Source: an uncultured Rubripirellula sp.
GTDB taxonomy: Bacteria > Planctomycetota > Planctomycetia > Pirellulales > Pirellulaceae
DNA length: 64,000 nucleotides
Direction: 5' to 3'
Assembly (NCBI GenBank): GCA_938075415.1
Contig: CALJHC010000018.1
Span: 110,510-174,509, forward strand
The position numbers and the translations under genes are program-made. This document shows, in pieces, positions 55,939 through 64,000 of the stretch (the stretch's first letter is position 1; every line of letters starts with the position of its first letter). Under the pieces are notes generated by a model. That model was not told where the DNA came from. It worked only from the letters and a program-made list of their open reading frames with translations, and did no database searches.

Positions 55939-57671
55939 TGGAAATTCCCAGACCCATCGCGTCAGGAAAAATCCTCTGCTCGATGCCATCTACCAAGAAA
56001 ACAAACCAACCCATTCAGGGCCCGGCAACCAGGGGTGATACGGAACAGAGCATGGGAGACGAAAATGTTGGCACCATTTTCGCTGGTCATAACAAACGAT
56101 TACAGATTCTCGAACTGCTCTGTCTCTTGACTGTCTTCTTTGTTGCGGCGGGCGACCCCGCTCCCATGGTGAATGAATCCCATTATTTAGTGAAGGCCAA
56201 GAATTTCTGGAACCCAAACTGGTGCGCCAACGATGCGTTCGTTTCATCAGGTAAAGCCCACATCACCTTCTACATCACCTTTGGTTGGCTGACGAAGTTC
56301 TTCTCTCTCGAAACAACCGCGTGGATCGGCCGACTGCTGGGCTGGAGTGTGATCGCGTTGGGGCTTAGCAATCTCTGCCGCAATCTGTTCAATCGACCAT
56401 TTTTCTCCGTGCCTGTCGCAATCATTTGGATCGCTGCAACCCAACACGGTAACCTCGCTGGTGAATGGGTAATCGGAGGAATCGAGGGTAAAGTCCCCGC
56501 GTATGGGTTTGTCTTGCTCGGCCTGGCAGAAATGGTTCGACGCAACTGGACGCGAACATGGATCTTGCTCGGCATCGCCTCGGCATTCCACGTTCTGACC
56601 GGCGGATGGAGCGTGATAGCAGCGCTCATCACATGGCGATTCACCGAGCGATCAAGAAACGATGCTGTTCGCCTTTTCGATTGGCCCATTCTGCTTGGCG
56701 GTATCATTGCGTTAGCTGGACTGATCCCGGCGATTGCACTGCAGGCAAATTCCCCCAGCGCGGACGCATTGAAAGCCTCAAGAATCTATACCTATTACCG
56801 CCTAGCGCATCATCTTTTACCCGCCAATTTTCAATTCAGCTGGTACCTTCGACACGGTACCCTCGTGGCTTTGACCCTACTCACCGCGTATCGATTCCGC
56901 CACGAAAAATCCCTTGCCCCCCTGACTCTCTACTCGCTGGCAGCGTTCGGCTTAGCAATCATTGGATTTGCGATCGGCTATGTGCCACTTTGGGATCCTG
57001 ATCTCGCAGCCAAGCTACTCAGGTACTATTGGTTTCGTCTCTCCGATGCCATGATTCCGCTACTTTTTGCGGTGCTGACAGTCAAACTCTACATCGAGTC
57101 GCGACAACAATTAATAAGACACGCGACCACTAGCTATTACTCGCTGGCGGTTGTCATTGCATCAGCTTTTCTTCTCATCAGCGATGGCCTCAACAAATCG
57201 ACACTCAGCATTCCACCGGCAGCCAGCCATCGTGTTCTTGGCTTCCAACAAGACGCATCAATCTCGGAACAACAACATGCATTCACGGACTGGCTAAAAG
57301 TCTGCCAATGGGTCAAACACTCATCAGATGAACAGGAAGTGTTTCTCACCCCACGCCACCAACAAACCTTCAAATGGTATGCGGAACGCGCCGAAGTCAC
57401 GAACTGGAAAGATGTTCCGCAAGATGCGCGATCATTGCTGACCTGGTATGAAACCTTTCAGGAGATTTTCCCCCAACGCTTGGGGCATGTCCGCGTCACG
57501 ATTCAGTACCCGAAACTAAGGGAGATCCGGAGACGGTTTGATGTACGCTGGATGATCGTGGATCGCAGAATCGTCGGTGAAAATCTGCCGCTTGTCCGCA
57601 TCTACCCGATCAACAGCGAGAGCAATCCAACCTATGCTGTCTATGAGTTACCCAATGCCTCAAAACCGTAA
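55938..57671 (+). CDS. Polytopic membrane protein, DUF6798-like
   Basis: Starting at the ATG at 55938 (a GTG at 55935 is also possible) the protein has 577 residues. A polar N-terminus of about 55 residues is followed by roughly ten membrane segments from LQILELLCLLTVFFVAAG to about residue 415. A soluble C-terminal domain of about 160 residues then includes WLKVCQWVKHSSDEQEVFLTP and WMIVDRRI. The architecture, with NESHYLVKAKNFWNPNW in the first loop, recalls the DUF6798 and ArnT/GT-C-like proteins of planctomycetes that lack an assigned reaction. Acidic residues in the first loop would fit a GT-C active site, but this is inference. It is translationally coupled to pdxA. Confidence 0.75.
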   Translation: MEIPRPIASGKILCSMPSTKKTNQPIQGPATRGDTEQSMGDENVGTIFAGHNKRLQILELLCLLTVFFVAAGDPAPMVNESHYLVKAKNFWNPNWCANDAFVSSGKAHITFYITFGWLTKFFSLETTAWIGRLLGWSVIALGLSNLCRNLFNRPFFSVPVAIIWIAATQHGNLAGEWVIGGIEGKVPAYGFVLLGLAEMVRRNWTRTWILLGIASAFHVLTGGWSVIAALITWRFTERSRNDAVRLFDWPILLGGIIALAGLIPAIALQANSPSADALKASRIYTYYRLAHHLLPANFQFSWYLRHGTLVALTLLTAYRFRHEKSLAPLTLYSLAAFGLAIIGFAIGYVPLWDPDLAAKLLRYYWFRLSDAMIPLLFAVLTVKLYIESRQQLIRHATTSYYSLAVVIASAFLLISDGLNKSTLSIPPAASHRVLGFQQDASISEQQHAFTDWLKVCQWVKHSSDEQEVFLTPRHQQTFKWYAERAEVTNWKDVPQDARSLLTWYETFQEIFPQRLGHVRVTIQYPKLREIRRRFDVRWMIVDRRIVGENLPLVRIYPINSESNPTYAVYELPNASKP

Positions 57672-58101
57672 AGAAACGAGAGCAACTCGTGTCATTCATG
57701 CTCGATGGCATGCAGCCGACCGAGCCATCATCCTGTCACCGTCACCTGAAGCCATTGCGTCAAACATCCAATGGAAGAGGCCAAGAAACAATCTTGATTG
57801 GCATCAGCGTTAGAAACTTTTCAAGTGTCGCGAACCCATCCGGCGTCCATCTGCATCAGTCGCCAGATGACAGTCGCGGGCCAACATTCCGGAAGACACC
57901 CGCTCTGAATTCCCAGATCACAGATCAACCAAAGCTCATCAAATCATTGCAGAACCCCACTCCTCTGCTTGAATGACTCAAACTGAGTGGTCGCTGAAAC
58001 CCACCAGTTGTAGAGATTTCAATCACAACTACCGTCGGATGACAGAAACCGGATGCATGAAACATCCGATGACTATCAACACCAGCAATCAAAGCAGATC
58101 A
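57672..58101. other. Convergent intergenic region, nothing recognised
   Basis: This 430-bp gap separates the convergent membrane protein and lipoprotein genes. No clear terminator hairpin with a T tract and no plausible gene was seen. Confidence 0.4.
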
Positions 58102-58560
58102 TTACCGCTGACTGAGATCACCAAGCGAGCGATTTGAAGAGCGTACTTCGATATCTTCCAAGTTCCTCTGTCGTAATTGCTGCTCTTTTTCTTCCTTGAT
58201 GTCATCCAGTTTTCGATCCATTAACCCTTTGGTCGGGTCAGTGGAATCGTCCCGATCCGATGGTGATACACCTTCCATCTGCTCGCCAGGTGTGACGCGG
58301 CTTGAACCACTGTTTTTCTGACGCTCAATGGCGTCTGGTGTCGGAGGCTGATCTCGATCAACGAGACTGGATAATTTACCGCCAGCAGGATCAAAAAGAC
58401 TACCAACCCTTCCACCTTCTCGATTGGTCCTCTGCCAAGAACCACCATAGGTTGGATAGGCCATGTCCTCCGAATCCATGCTGATTCTGCAGCCAACCAA
58501 AACCGGTAAAACAGAAAGAAAACCAGCCAAAGCCATGGCCATTGTTGAAGCGTATTTCAT
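58102..58560 (-). CDS. Small lipoprotein of unknown function
   Basis: The ATG at 58558-58560 is preceded by a GAGATGA sequence and opens a lipoprotein signal (MKYASTMAMALAGFLSVLPVLVGC, lipobox LVGC at residues 21-24); the frame extends 14 codons further upstream without improving it. The mature protein of about 130 residues is hydrophilic, rich in Asp, Arg, Ser and Glu. It contains YPTYGGSWQRTNR, a PAGGKLSSLVDRDQPP segment and a helical charged C-terminus (KLDDIKEEKEQQLRQRNLED). No domain is recognised. Similar small lipoproteins are common in Pirellulales. Confidence 0.75.
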   Translation of the reverse strand: MKYASTMAMALAGFLSVLPVLVGCRISMDSEDMAYPTYGGSWQRTNREGGRVGSLFDPAGGKLSSLVDRDQPPTPDAIERQKNSGSSRVTPGEQMEGVSPSDRDDSTDPTKGLMDRKLDDIKEEKEQQLRQRNLEDIEVRSSNRSLGDLSQR

Positions 58561-59158
58561 GGGATCATCTCGAGTGCACCGAACCAGGCAAGACAAAGTC
58601 ACCTTCGGAGGTATCGGTTGATTCGATTATGGGCTTTAGGCAAACTTTAACGCCTTGGTCGCGCCGAGCCAAATGAACGGCGGTTCGCCATCTCCGCCGA
58701 ACGAATCCACCAGTTAGCGAACTACCATGGCAAAATAAAAGAGCTATCGGCAGCCTGGGTACCTTTGTTGGCCGAGGGTGAATGATCAAAACGTCTCTCC
58801 ATTGGCCTTTCTTTTTTGGAAAACCAGCTGCGACAAAAGAAATTAAGCGAGCTGACAGTGACGCCTTGAATACCAGGATGGCAAACAACAAATACAAAAA
58901 CCACGACCGCCGCGACCGCGAAAACACCCAGAAAACACGACAAAACAACGATTTTCCAGCATACGTCCTCAAACCAGCTTGCCTGACTTCCACATCAGCA
59001 AACCGATACAATCCACTGCTTCAATCAACAAAAGAGCGAAATGACTCGATCACCAACATCAAGACTCCATTGACGCAGCCCAGCTGAGTTTGTGGAATCT
59101 GGCGAGCACTCGTGATATCCCAGAACAGATTCAACCGAAGCGATTCGTATTTCCACCA
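58561..59158. other. Divergent intergenic region upstream of aroA
   Basis: This 598-bp gap lies between the lipoprotein gene and aroA. A 101-codon plus-strand frame (58782-59087) rich in Asn, Lys and Arg has no recognisable product. The aroA frame is open upstream to a TTG at 59090, which is not used here. Confidence 0.4.
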
Positions 59159-60541
59159 ATGACTTCCGCGAAAATAGAAACCGCTAACAACCTCGCCCCC
59201 TCCGTGTCGATCACCCCGGGCGGACCTGTCAGCGGGAGCATTCGCCCCCCTGGCAGTAAGAGCCTGACGAATCGGGCATTGATATGCGCCGCAATGGCCA
59301 CCGGTGAGAGTCGCATCACCGGCGCCTTAGCTAGCGAAGATACCGAAGTGATGATCGAGTCACTACGTAGGATTGGTGTTGAGGCACAAATCCAAGACGG
59401 TGGAAGAACCGTTCTTTTCACTCAACAAAATCAATCTTCAAGCGCCGGTGCTACGGATCACCCTACCGAGCTTTACATCGCTAACAGCGGCACCAGCATT
59501 CGCTTTTTGACAGCAACGCTCTCCGCACTGGGTGGCCATTACCGACTACGGGGCGTTCCCCGTATGCACCAGCGTCCAATTGGCGATCTCATTGAGGCGA
59601 TCCAAAGTATTTCGGAAGGTGAGATTAACGCGGAGTCAGAAAATAGCTGCCCACCGGTTACCATTCAATCCAATGGCTGGCAGGGTTCCTCCCTCCAAGT
59701 GGCAGGATCTGTCAGCAGCCAATACCTCAGCGGCTTGATGATGGCCGCGCCCCTTGGCAACAACGCTGCTGACGCCGTGTCAATTTCTGTAAGAGGTGAA
59801 CTGGTCTCTCGCCCTTATGTTGAGATGACTGCAGAAGTCATGAGGGCCTTTCATGCAAAGGTCGAGATCCCCCAAATAACCCAAGGGAACGAAACGCTGG
59901 TAGTCAGGGTCAACACTGATGGCTACCAGGGCACTGATTACGACGTGGAGCCTGATGCATCCGCCGCGAGCTATTTCTGGGCGGCTGCTGCAATCACTGG
60001 CGGATCAGTGAAAGTACTGGGTCTAACCCCCAAGGCCATTCAGGGCGATGTGGGGTTCTGTAGCGTACTGCAAAAGATGGGCTGCGAGGTGACATCCGAA
60101 CCCGATGGAATGACCGTATCAGGTCGTGCTTCGCGCGGCATCGACATTGATATGAACAGTATTAGCGACACCGTGCAGACCCTCGCCGTAGTTGCACTCT
60201 TCGCTGATGGACCCACGCGGGTTCGAGGTGTCGCGCACAACCGTTTTAAGGAGACGGATCGAATAGGTGACCTTGCCTGTGAATTGAGAAAGCTGGGTGC
60301 GACGGTAAACGAACACGACGATGGCATGACAATCCAAGCCATCCCTGAAAACTTGCGTGGCGGGGTACTCGAGACCTATCACGATCACCGAATGGCAATG
60401 AGCCTCTCGTTGGCTGGACTCAAAATTCCGAACGTCAGAATCCTTCACCCTTCCTGCACCGCGAAGACTTACCCCGAGTACTTTGCCGACATGGAAAACC
60501 TGCTCGGTCGCGCGCATCAATGGCAACAGATCGAGGCCTGA
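59159..60541 (+). CDS. aroA: 3-phosphoshikimate 1-carboxyvinyltransferase (EPSP synthase)
   Basis: The ATG at 59159 gives 460 residues; the frame to the TTG at 59090 adds 23 unconserved residues. EPSP synthase joins shikimate-3-phosphate and PEP in aromatic amino-acid synthesis. Diagnostic segments in order are PPGSKSLTNRALICAA (N-terminal substrate site), LYIANSGTSIRFLTA, RPIGDLIEAI, SSQYLSGLMMAAPLG, VEPDASAASYFWAAA, and the late RFKETDRIGDLACELRKLGA with YHDHRMAMSLSLAGL. The NSGTSIRF form, with Ser-Ile rather than Ala-Met, places it with class II-like variants by eye, but the class needs alignment. It stands alone. Confidence 0.95.
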   Translation: MTSAKIETANNLAPSVSITPGGPVSGSIRPPGSKSLTNRALICAAMATGESRITGALASEDTEVMIESLRRIGVEAQIQDGGRTVLFTQQNQSSSAGATDHPTELYIANSGTSIRFLTATLSALGGHYRLRGVPRMHQRPIGDLIEAIQSISEGEINAESENSCPPVTIQSNGWQGSSLQVAGSVSSQYLSGLMMAAPLGNNAADAVSISVRGELVSRPYVEMTAEVMRAFHAKVEIPQITQGNETLVVRVNTDGYQGTDYDVEPDASAASYFWAAAAITGGSVKVLGLTPKAIQGDVGFCSVLQKMGCEVTSEPDGMTVSGRASRGIDIDMNSISDTVQTLAVVALFADGPTRVRGVAHNRFKETDRIGDLACELRKLGATVNEHDDGMTIQAIPENLRGGVLETYHDHRMAMSLSLAGLKIPNVRILHPSCTAKTYPEYFADMENLLGRAHQWQQIEA

Positions 60542-61171
60542 GGGCAATCTGCTAAATCTAATCGACCATCTTGTATTGACGATTCCCCCAAACTGCGGCA
60601 TCCATAAAACACTGCCAATCAATCTCAGTTCAGCAGTGCGGTCTCCCCTCCCACTTCAACCATGCCTTCCAGCAGTTGCCAGAAAAAACCAGCGTGATCG
60701 GCCGAAGCACCAGCAGTCTCAGAGAGACCTCGTCATCAAATCTTGATCTGGTCTGGCCCTTGCTTCCCCCTTGCCCAACCGAAGCGTTAACGAGTCACGA
60801 ATTCGGTCAGACGACTGAAAAAACATTGTGACCAAAGCCCACCGGCATCAATGACAACGAATTCAAAAAACAGGAATTCAAAACAGAATCCAGACTTTGG
60901 CATCTGGACGAAAACCCTTCAACCTGATGAGGGATTACCGCGGTCGCATGCCACCTTTTGCTAACTGCACCTCGCTTTTAAGCGGTTGCATCCCGTTTTT
61001 CCTGATCGAAACGAACCATTGATGGAATTCTCGACAAGGGTGCCAACGACGACGACCACCGTCCCTACACCGAAGCCGAACCAACAAAGATCGATAGCAA
61101 GGCGAGTGGAAAGAGCAAAGCAACCGGTCAGGAAGAAAGCGACATGGCCAACAGACACACCAAGACACGGT
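60542..61171. other. Convergent intergenic region, nothing recognised
   Basis: This 630-bp gap lies between the convergent aroA and UXS genes. Frames of 77-139 codons are open on both strands but none has a ribosome-binding site or recognisable product. Confidence 0.4.
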
Positions 61172-62143
61172 TCATCCGTAATTCGGTGTCGGAGGACGAT
61201 AATCGGCCATTTCAATTGACTGAAACCAGTCGATCGTCCGTTGCAGGCCGTCACGCAGCATGACTTTTGGCTCCCAGCCAAGTTTCGATTTAGCCAGTGA
61301 AATATCAGGTCGTCGTCGGGTCGGGTCATCAGATGGCAAAGGCTGGTAAACGAGGTCACTTTTGGACCCGGAAAGCTCAATGACGGTTTCCGCTAGCTCC
61401 CGAATCGTAAACTCGACGGGATTCCCGATATTAACCGGGCCAACAAAATCGCCTTCACAGCCCATCATTGCGATCATCGCATCCACTAAGTCGTCACGGA
61501 AGCAAAACGAACGAGTCTGGCTGCCATCTCCGTAAATCGTGATCTGTTCATCACTGAGGGCTTGCCGGATAAAATTTGATACCACACGACCGTCAAAAGG
61601 ATGCATTCTTGGACCATAGGTATTGAAAATACGCACAATACGAATATCAACACCGTTACTGCGGTGGTAATCCATGAACAGTGTTTCAGCAACACGTTTC
61701 CCCTCGTCATAACAAGCACGAATACCAATCGGATTAACGCTCCCCCGGTAACTCTCCACCTGCGGATGCACCTCGGGATCTCCGTAAACTTCGCTGGTGC
61801 TCGCCTGTAAAATTCGGGCGCCACAACGCTTGGCCATTCCCAACAAATTAATCGACCCCATCACACTTGTCTTGATAGTTTTGATTGGGTTGTACTGATA
61901 GTGCCCAGGCGCAGCAGGACAAGCTAAATTGTAAATCTGATCGACCTCTAAAAAGATCGGCAGGGTGACATCATGCCTCAGCAACTCAAAGTTTGAGCTC
62001 CCTAGAAGGTGAGCAACGTTAGTCTTCTGGCTAGTAAAAAAGTTATCGAGGCAAATCACATCATGCCCCGCGTTAACGAGACGTTCGCACAAATGCGAGC
62101 CTAGAAAACCCGCTCCACCAGTCACGAGAATTCGCTGAATCAT
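61172..62143 (-). CDS. UDP-glucuronate decarboxylase (UDP-xylose synthase), SDR family
   Basis: The ATG at 62141-62143 has a GGGGAGAGAAAG sequence directly upstream; the GTG at 62158 is inside that site, so it is rejected. The 323-residue protein is an extended [18 protein letters not shown] is the NAD-binding loop, STSEVYGDP carries the catalytic Ser/Thr, and the YxxxK is YDEGK in [13 protein letters not shown]. The segment [19 protein letters not shown] and the RACYDEGKR signature are characteristic of UXS, which makes UDP-xylose from UDP-glucuronate for surface polysaccharides. No glycosyltransferases are adjacent. Confidence 0.93.
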   Translation of the reverse strand: MIQRILVTGGAGFLGSHLCERLVNAGHDVICLDNFFTSQKTNVAHLLGSSNFELLRHDVTLPIFLEVDQIYNLACPAAPGHYQYNPIKTIKTSVMGSINLLGMAKRCGARILQASTSEVYGDPEVHPQVESYRGSVNPIGIRACYDEGKRVAETLFMDYHRSNGVDIRIVRIFNTYGPRMHPFDGRVVSNFIRQALSDEQITIYGDGSQTRSFCFRDDLVDAMIAMMGCEGDFVGPVNIGNPVEFTIRELAETVIELSGSKSDLVYQPLPSDDPTRRRPDISLAKSKLGWEPKVMLRDGLQRTIDWFQSIEMADYRPPTPNYG

Positions 62144-62329
62144 TCTTTCTCTCCCCACTCGAGATCCGCAGGATAGAATTCCAACACTGATCCATTTGAG
62201 ATCAACGCGTGCGGATGCTTTCTCATTTTGGTCCCACGTAGTCTAGAATCTCTCTTCGACGCGAATCAATCGCAATCACGTTATGGGAAAGACTCGGCGA
62301 GCAACGATTCACTCGGGGGCCAATACTGA

Positions 62330-63280
62330 CTAACCAAGCAATCGATTATCGATCAGCCGCGTCGTTCCGACTCGACACGCGACAAGGGCCACTGCGGTTT
62401 GGCTCACGGAATCAATCGGCTGCAATGATTCCGCATCAACAATCACGGCGTAATCCACCTCATCAACTCCCGCTGATAACGATTCGGCCACGCATGGTTC
62501 ACTGACAATCGGCCTCCCTTTGCCTGTACCGTTTTCAGATTGTTTGAGCGAATCTTGAAAAGCCCCTAAATCATCGCCCTCTAACAGCAGTTGGCTTTTC
62601 AGGATCTGCTCGAGAGTGGACGCATCCCTGATTCCAGACTCATAGCTTTGGCAAACCAAGTCGAGAGCCCTGGGAATCCTCAAAGCTTGTTGACGCTGGC
62701 CGGTATCGAGATAACGGTTGCGGCTACTCATTGCCAGGCCGTCAGGGTCACGAACAATATCACCTGCAACAATCTCGACAGCAATATTCAAATCACGCAC
62801 CATCGCCTCAATCACTTTCCACTGCTGATAGTCCTTCCTGCCGAAAACGGCAACATCGCACGGAATGCAATGAAAAAGCTTGAGAACTACCGTACAGACA
62901 CCACTAAAATGCTCCCTACGAAAAAGCCCCTCGAGTGTTTCTGCAACCGTCGGAGGTTGAACCATGGTGCTGAAGCCAGATGGGTACATCGAGTCAGCGT
63001 CGGGAACGAACACGGCGTCAACACCCAGACGACGCAAGCTTTCCAGATCTTGCTCAAGCGTGCGAGGGTATTTCCCTAAGTCTTCACCGGCAGCGAACTG
63101 TGTTGGATTGACAAAAATGGTCGCCAACACAATTTCTGAACGTTGCTTTGCAATTTCAATCAGCGACAGATGACCATCATGCAATGCCCCCATCGTGGGC
63201 ACCACCGAGACGCGATTTCCACGAACCTGTTGATGCAGAACGTATTCCCTCGCAGTGTCAGGTGTCGAAATCAATTCCAT
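62330..63280 (-). CDS. panC: Pantothenate synthetase
   Basis: The ATG at 63278-63280 follows a GGAG sequence; a TTG at 63301 is rejected. The 316-residue enzyme condenses pantoate and beta-alanine with ATP. Diagnostic segments are VPTMGALHDGHLSLI (ATP site, HIGH-like HDGH), IFVNPTQF, the VFGRKDYQQW segment and a DPDGLAMSSRNRYL stretch near the KMSKS-like region. A C-terminal domain of about 110 residues is somewhat extended, with an inserted polar segment (QSENGTGKGRP). It lies 56 bp downstream of the DUF151 gene on the same strand, so the two are probably one operon. Confidence 0.95.
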   Translation of the reverse strand: MELISTPDTAREYVLHQQVRGNRVSVVPTMGALHDGHLSLIEIAKQRSEIVLATIFVNPTQFAAGEDLGKYPRTLEQDLESLRRLGVDAVFVPDADSMYPSGFSTMVQPPTVAETLEGLFRREHFSGVCTVVLKLFHCIPCDVAVFGRKDYQQWKVIEAMVRDLNIAVEIVAGDIVRDPDGLAMSSRNRYLDTGQRQQALRIPRALDLVCQSYESGIRDASTLEQILKSQLLLEGDDLGAFQDSLKQSENGTGKGRPIVSEPCVAESLSAGVDEVDYAVIVDAESLQPIDSVSQTAVALVACRVGTTRLIDNRLLG

Positions 63281-63335
63281 GCAAAATCTCCATCTAGACA
63301 AAGTGAAAACGCACGATCAAACGATCCAGGATCGA

Positions 63336-63746
63336 TCACTTAGAAGTTGCGATTTCAAATACGTCATCGGCAACGAAAATAGGCAGAGGTGGCTGGAAGC
63401 TAACTGCAACCGCGATTGCGTCGCTGGGACGCGAATCAATCTCAATCAACTCATCATTCGATCGTCGCAGGCTTAGCTTTGCGAAATAAGTTCCATTATC
63501 AAAATCACTGATAACAACACTCTCAAATTTGGCATCGAAGGCTGCTGCAACATTGACAATCAAATCATGTGTCAATGGACGAGGTGTCTCGTAGCCTTCC
63601 TTGACACGCCGATCGATATTGGTCGCCTCAAATATTCCAATCAAAATTGGAAATTCGCGTTCACCACCCACTTCCTGAAGGTAGATCACTTGATTCTCAG
63701 TGATCTCAGAAATAATGATGCGGGTCAATCGTGTCTGTACAGCCAT
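63336..63746 (-). CDS. Bifunctional nuclease family (DUF151) protein
   Basis: The 136-residue protein matches the DUF151/BFN domain: the IYLQEVGGEREFPILIGIFEATNI segment, RPLTHDL and a C-terminal IDSRPSDAIAVAVSF are diagnostic. Homologues in plants have nuclease activity. In bacteria the domain is widespread, its role is unsettled, and it is often found near translation or cofactor genes. The size is that of the stand-alone form with no UVR domain. It precedes panC, 56 bp apart on the minus strand. Confidence 0.92.
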   Translation of the reverse strand: MAVQTRLTRIIISEITENQVIYLQEVGGEREFPILIGIFEATNIDRRVKEGYETPRPLTHDLIVNVAAAFDAKFESVVISDFDNGTYFAKLSLRRSNDELIEIDSRPSDAIAVAVSFQPPLPIFVADDVFEIATSK

Positions 63747-63978
63747 CAGTCAATTAATTTACAGGAAAAAACGATCCAAAACTCCATTGGGACGCCCGAA
63801 GTATAACCGCTGCTAAACGTTTAGTCCTGCACCCTTATTAAATCGGTTAGTGCACCGCCACCGCGAGCAAAAGCAGACAAAACCCGGACAATCCACGCAG
63901 CTTCATCAATCTTAACAGCCAGCAGAAATGTCAAGAAACCTTCACGCCCCAAGGGCATATTCCTGAGGAGGCGTTCCC

Positions 63979-64000
63979 GTGTTGAAATTCACGATTGCAT
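63979..64000 (+). CDS. Start of a gene cut by the window edge
   Basis: A GAGGAGG sequence at 63965-63971 is followed seven bases later by GTG-TTG-AAA-TTC-ACG (63979 on), giving MLKFTIA before the edge. The close match to an ideal Shine-Dalgarno makes a real start likely. The product cannot be named from seven residues. A TTG at 63982 is the alternative start. Confidence 0.5.

Overview
The window looks like chromosomal DNA from a planctomycete of the Pirellulales (Rhodopirellula-like). The evidence is the combination of three secreted sulfatases, PVC-type c-type cytochrome proteins (TIGR02604-like, DUF1592) and a DUF1552 partner, twin-arginine-type Gfo/Idh/MocA and sugar-isomerase proteins, tetrahydromethanopterin C1 genes in a bacterium, and moderate GC with long intergenic gaps. 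No phage, insertion sequence, CRISPR array, rRNA or tRNA was recognised.

Layout. 1-245: the N-terminal part of a secreted peroxiredoxin running off the left edge, then a TIM-barrel sugar isomerase/epimerase and an alpha/beta-hydrolase-like protein. 3304-6976: a tightly overlapped minus-strand operon of mch, a RimK-like ATP-grasp ligase and an OleC-like beta-lactone synthetase. 7273-7420: seven copies of a 21-bp tandem repeat. 7666-12347: def, fmt and a large membrane-bound-dehydrogenase/cytochrome c protein. 13085-18065: a sulfatase, a lone type III polyketide synthase and a dicarboxylate symporter. 18394-23995: a selenium operon of selB, selA and a gene fusing an FAD/NAD oxidoreductase to SelD, closed by a strong bidirectional terminator. 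24119-28012: a Gfo/Idh/MocA oxidoreductase and a leucine-rich-repeat lipoprotein with its terminator.

28401-54306 is almost entirely minus strand: sulfatase, leuS, a four-gene envelope operon (large membrane protein, small secreted protein, terpenoid-cyclase-fold protein, and a thioredoxin-fold protein whose two active-site cysteines are serines), the DUF1552/DUF1592 pair, a YbgC-like thioesterase, a BatA-like/DUF58 pair, a sulfatase and a gingipain-like C25 peptidase. A double-ACT regulator lies on the plus strand inside this block. The right end holds pdxA with a coupled polytopic membrane protein, a small lipoprotein, aroA, a UDP-glucuronate decarboxylase, panC with a bifunctional-nuclease-domain gene, and the first codons of a probable gene at the edge.

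Functional themes: polysaccharide use and surface chemistry (sulfatases, isomerase, Gfo/Idh, UXS), C1 transfer, selenocysteine synthesis and insertion, cofactor and amino-acid synthesis (pdxA, panC, aroA), and translation (def, fmt, leuS). The points I would look at first are the OleC-like gene inside a C1 operon, the thioredoxin-fold protein with a Ser-x-x-Ser site on a repeated beta-module scaffold, and the recurrent short tandem repeats at gene boundaries.
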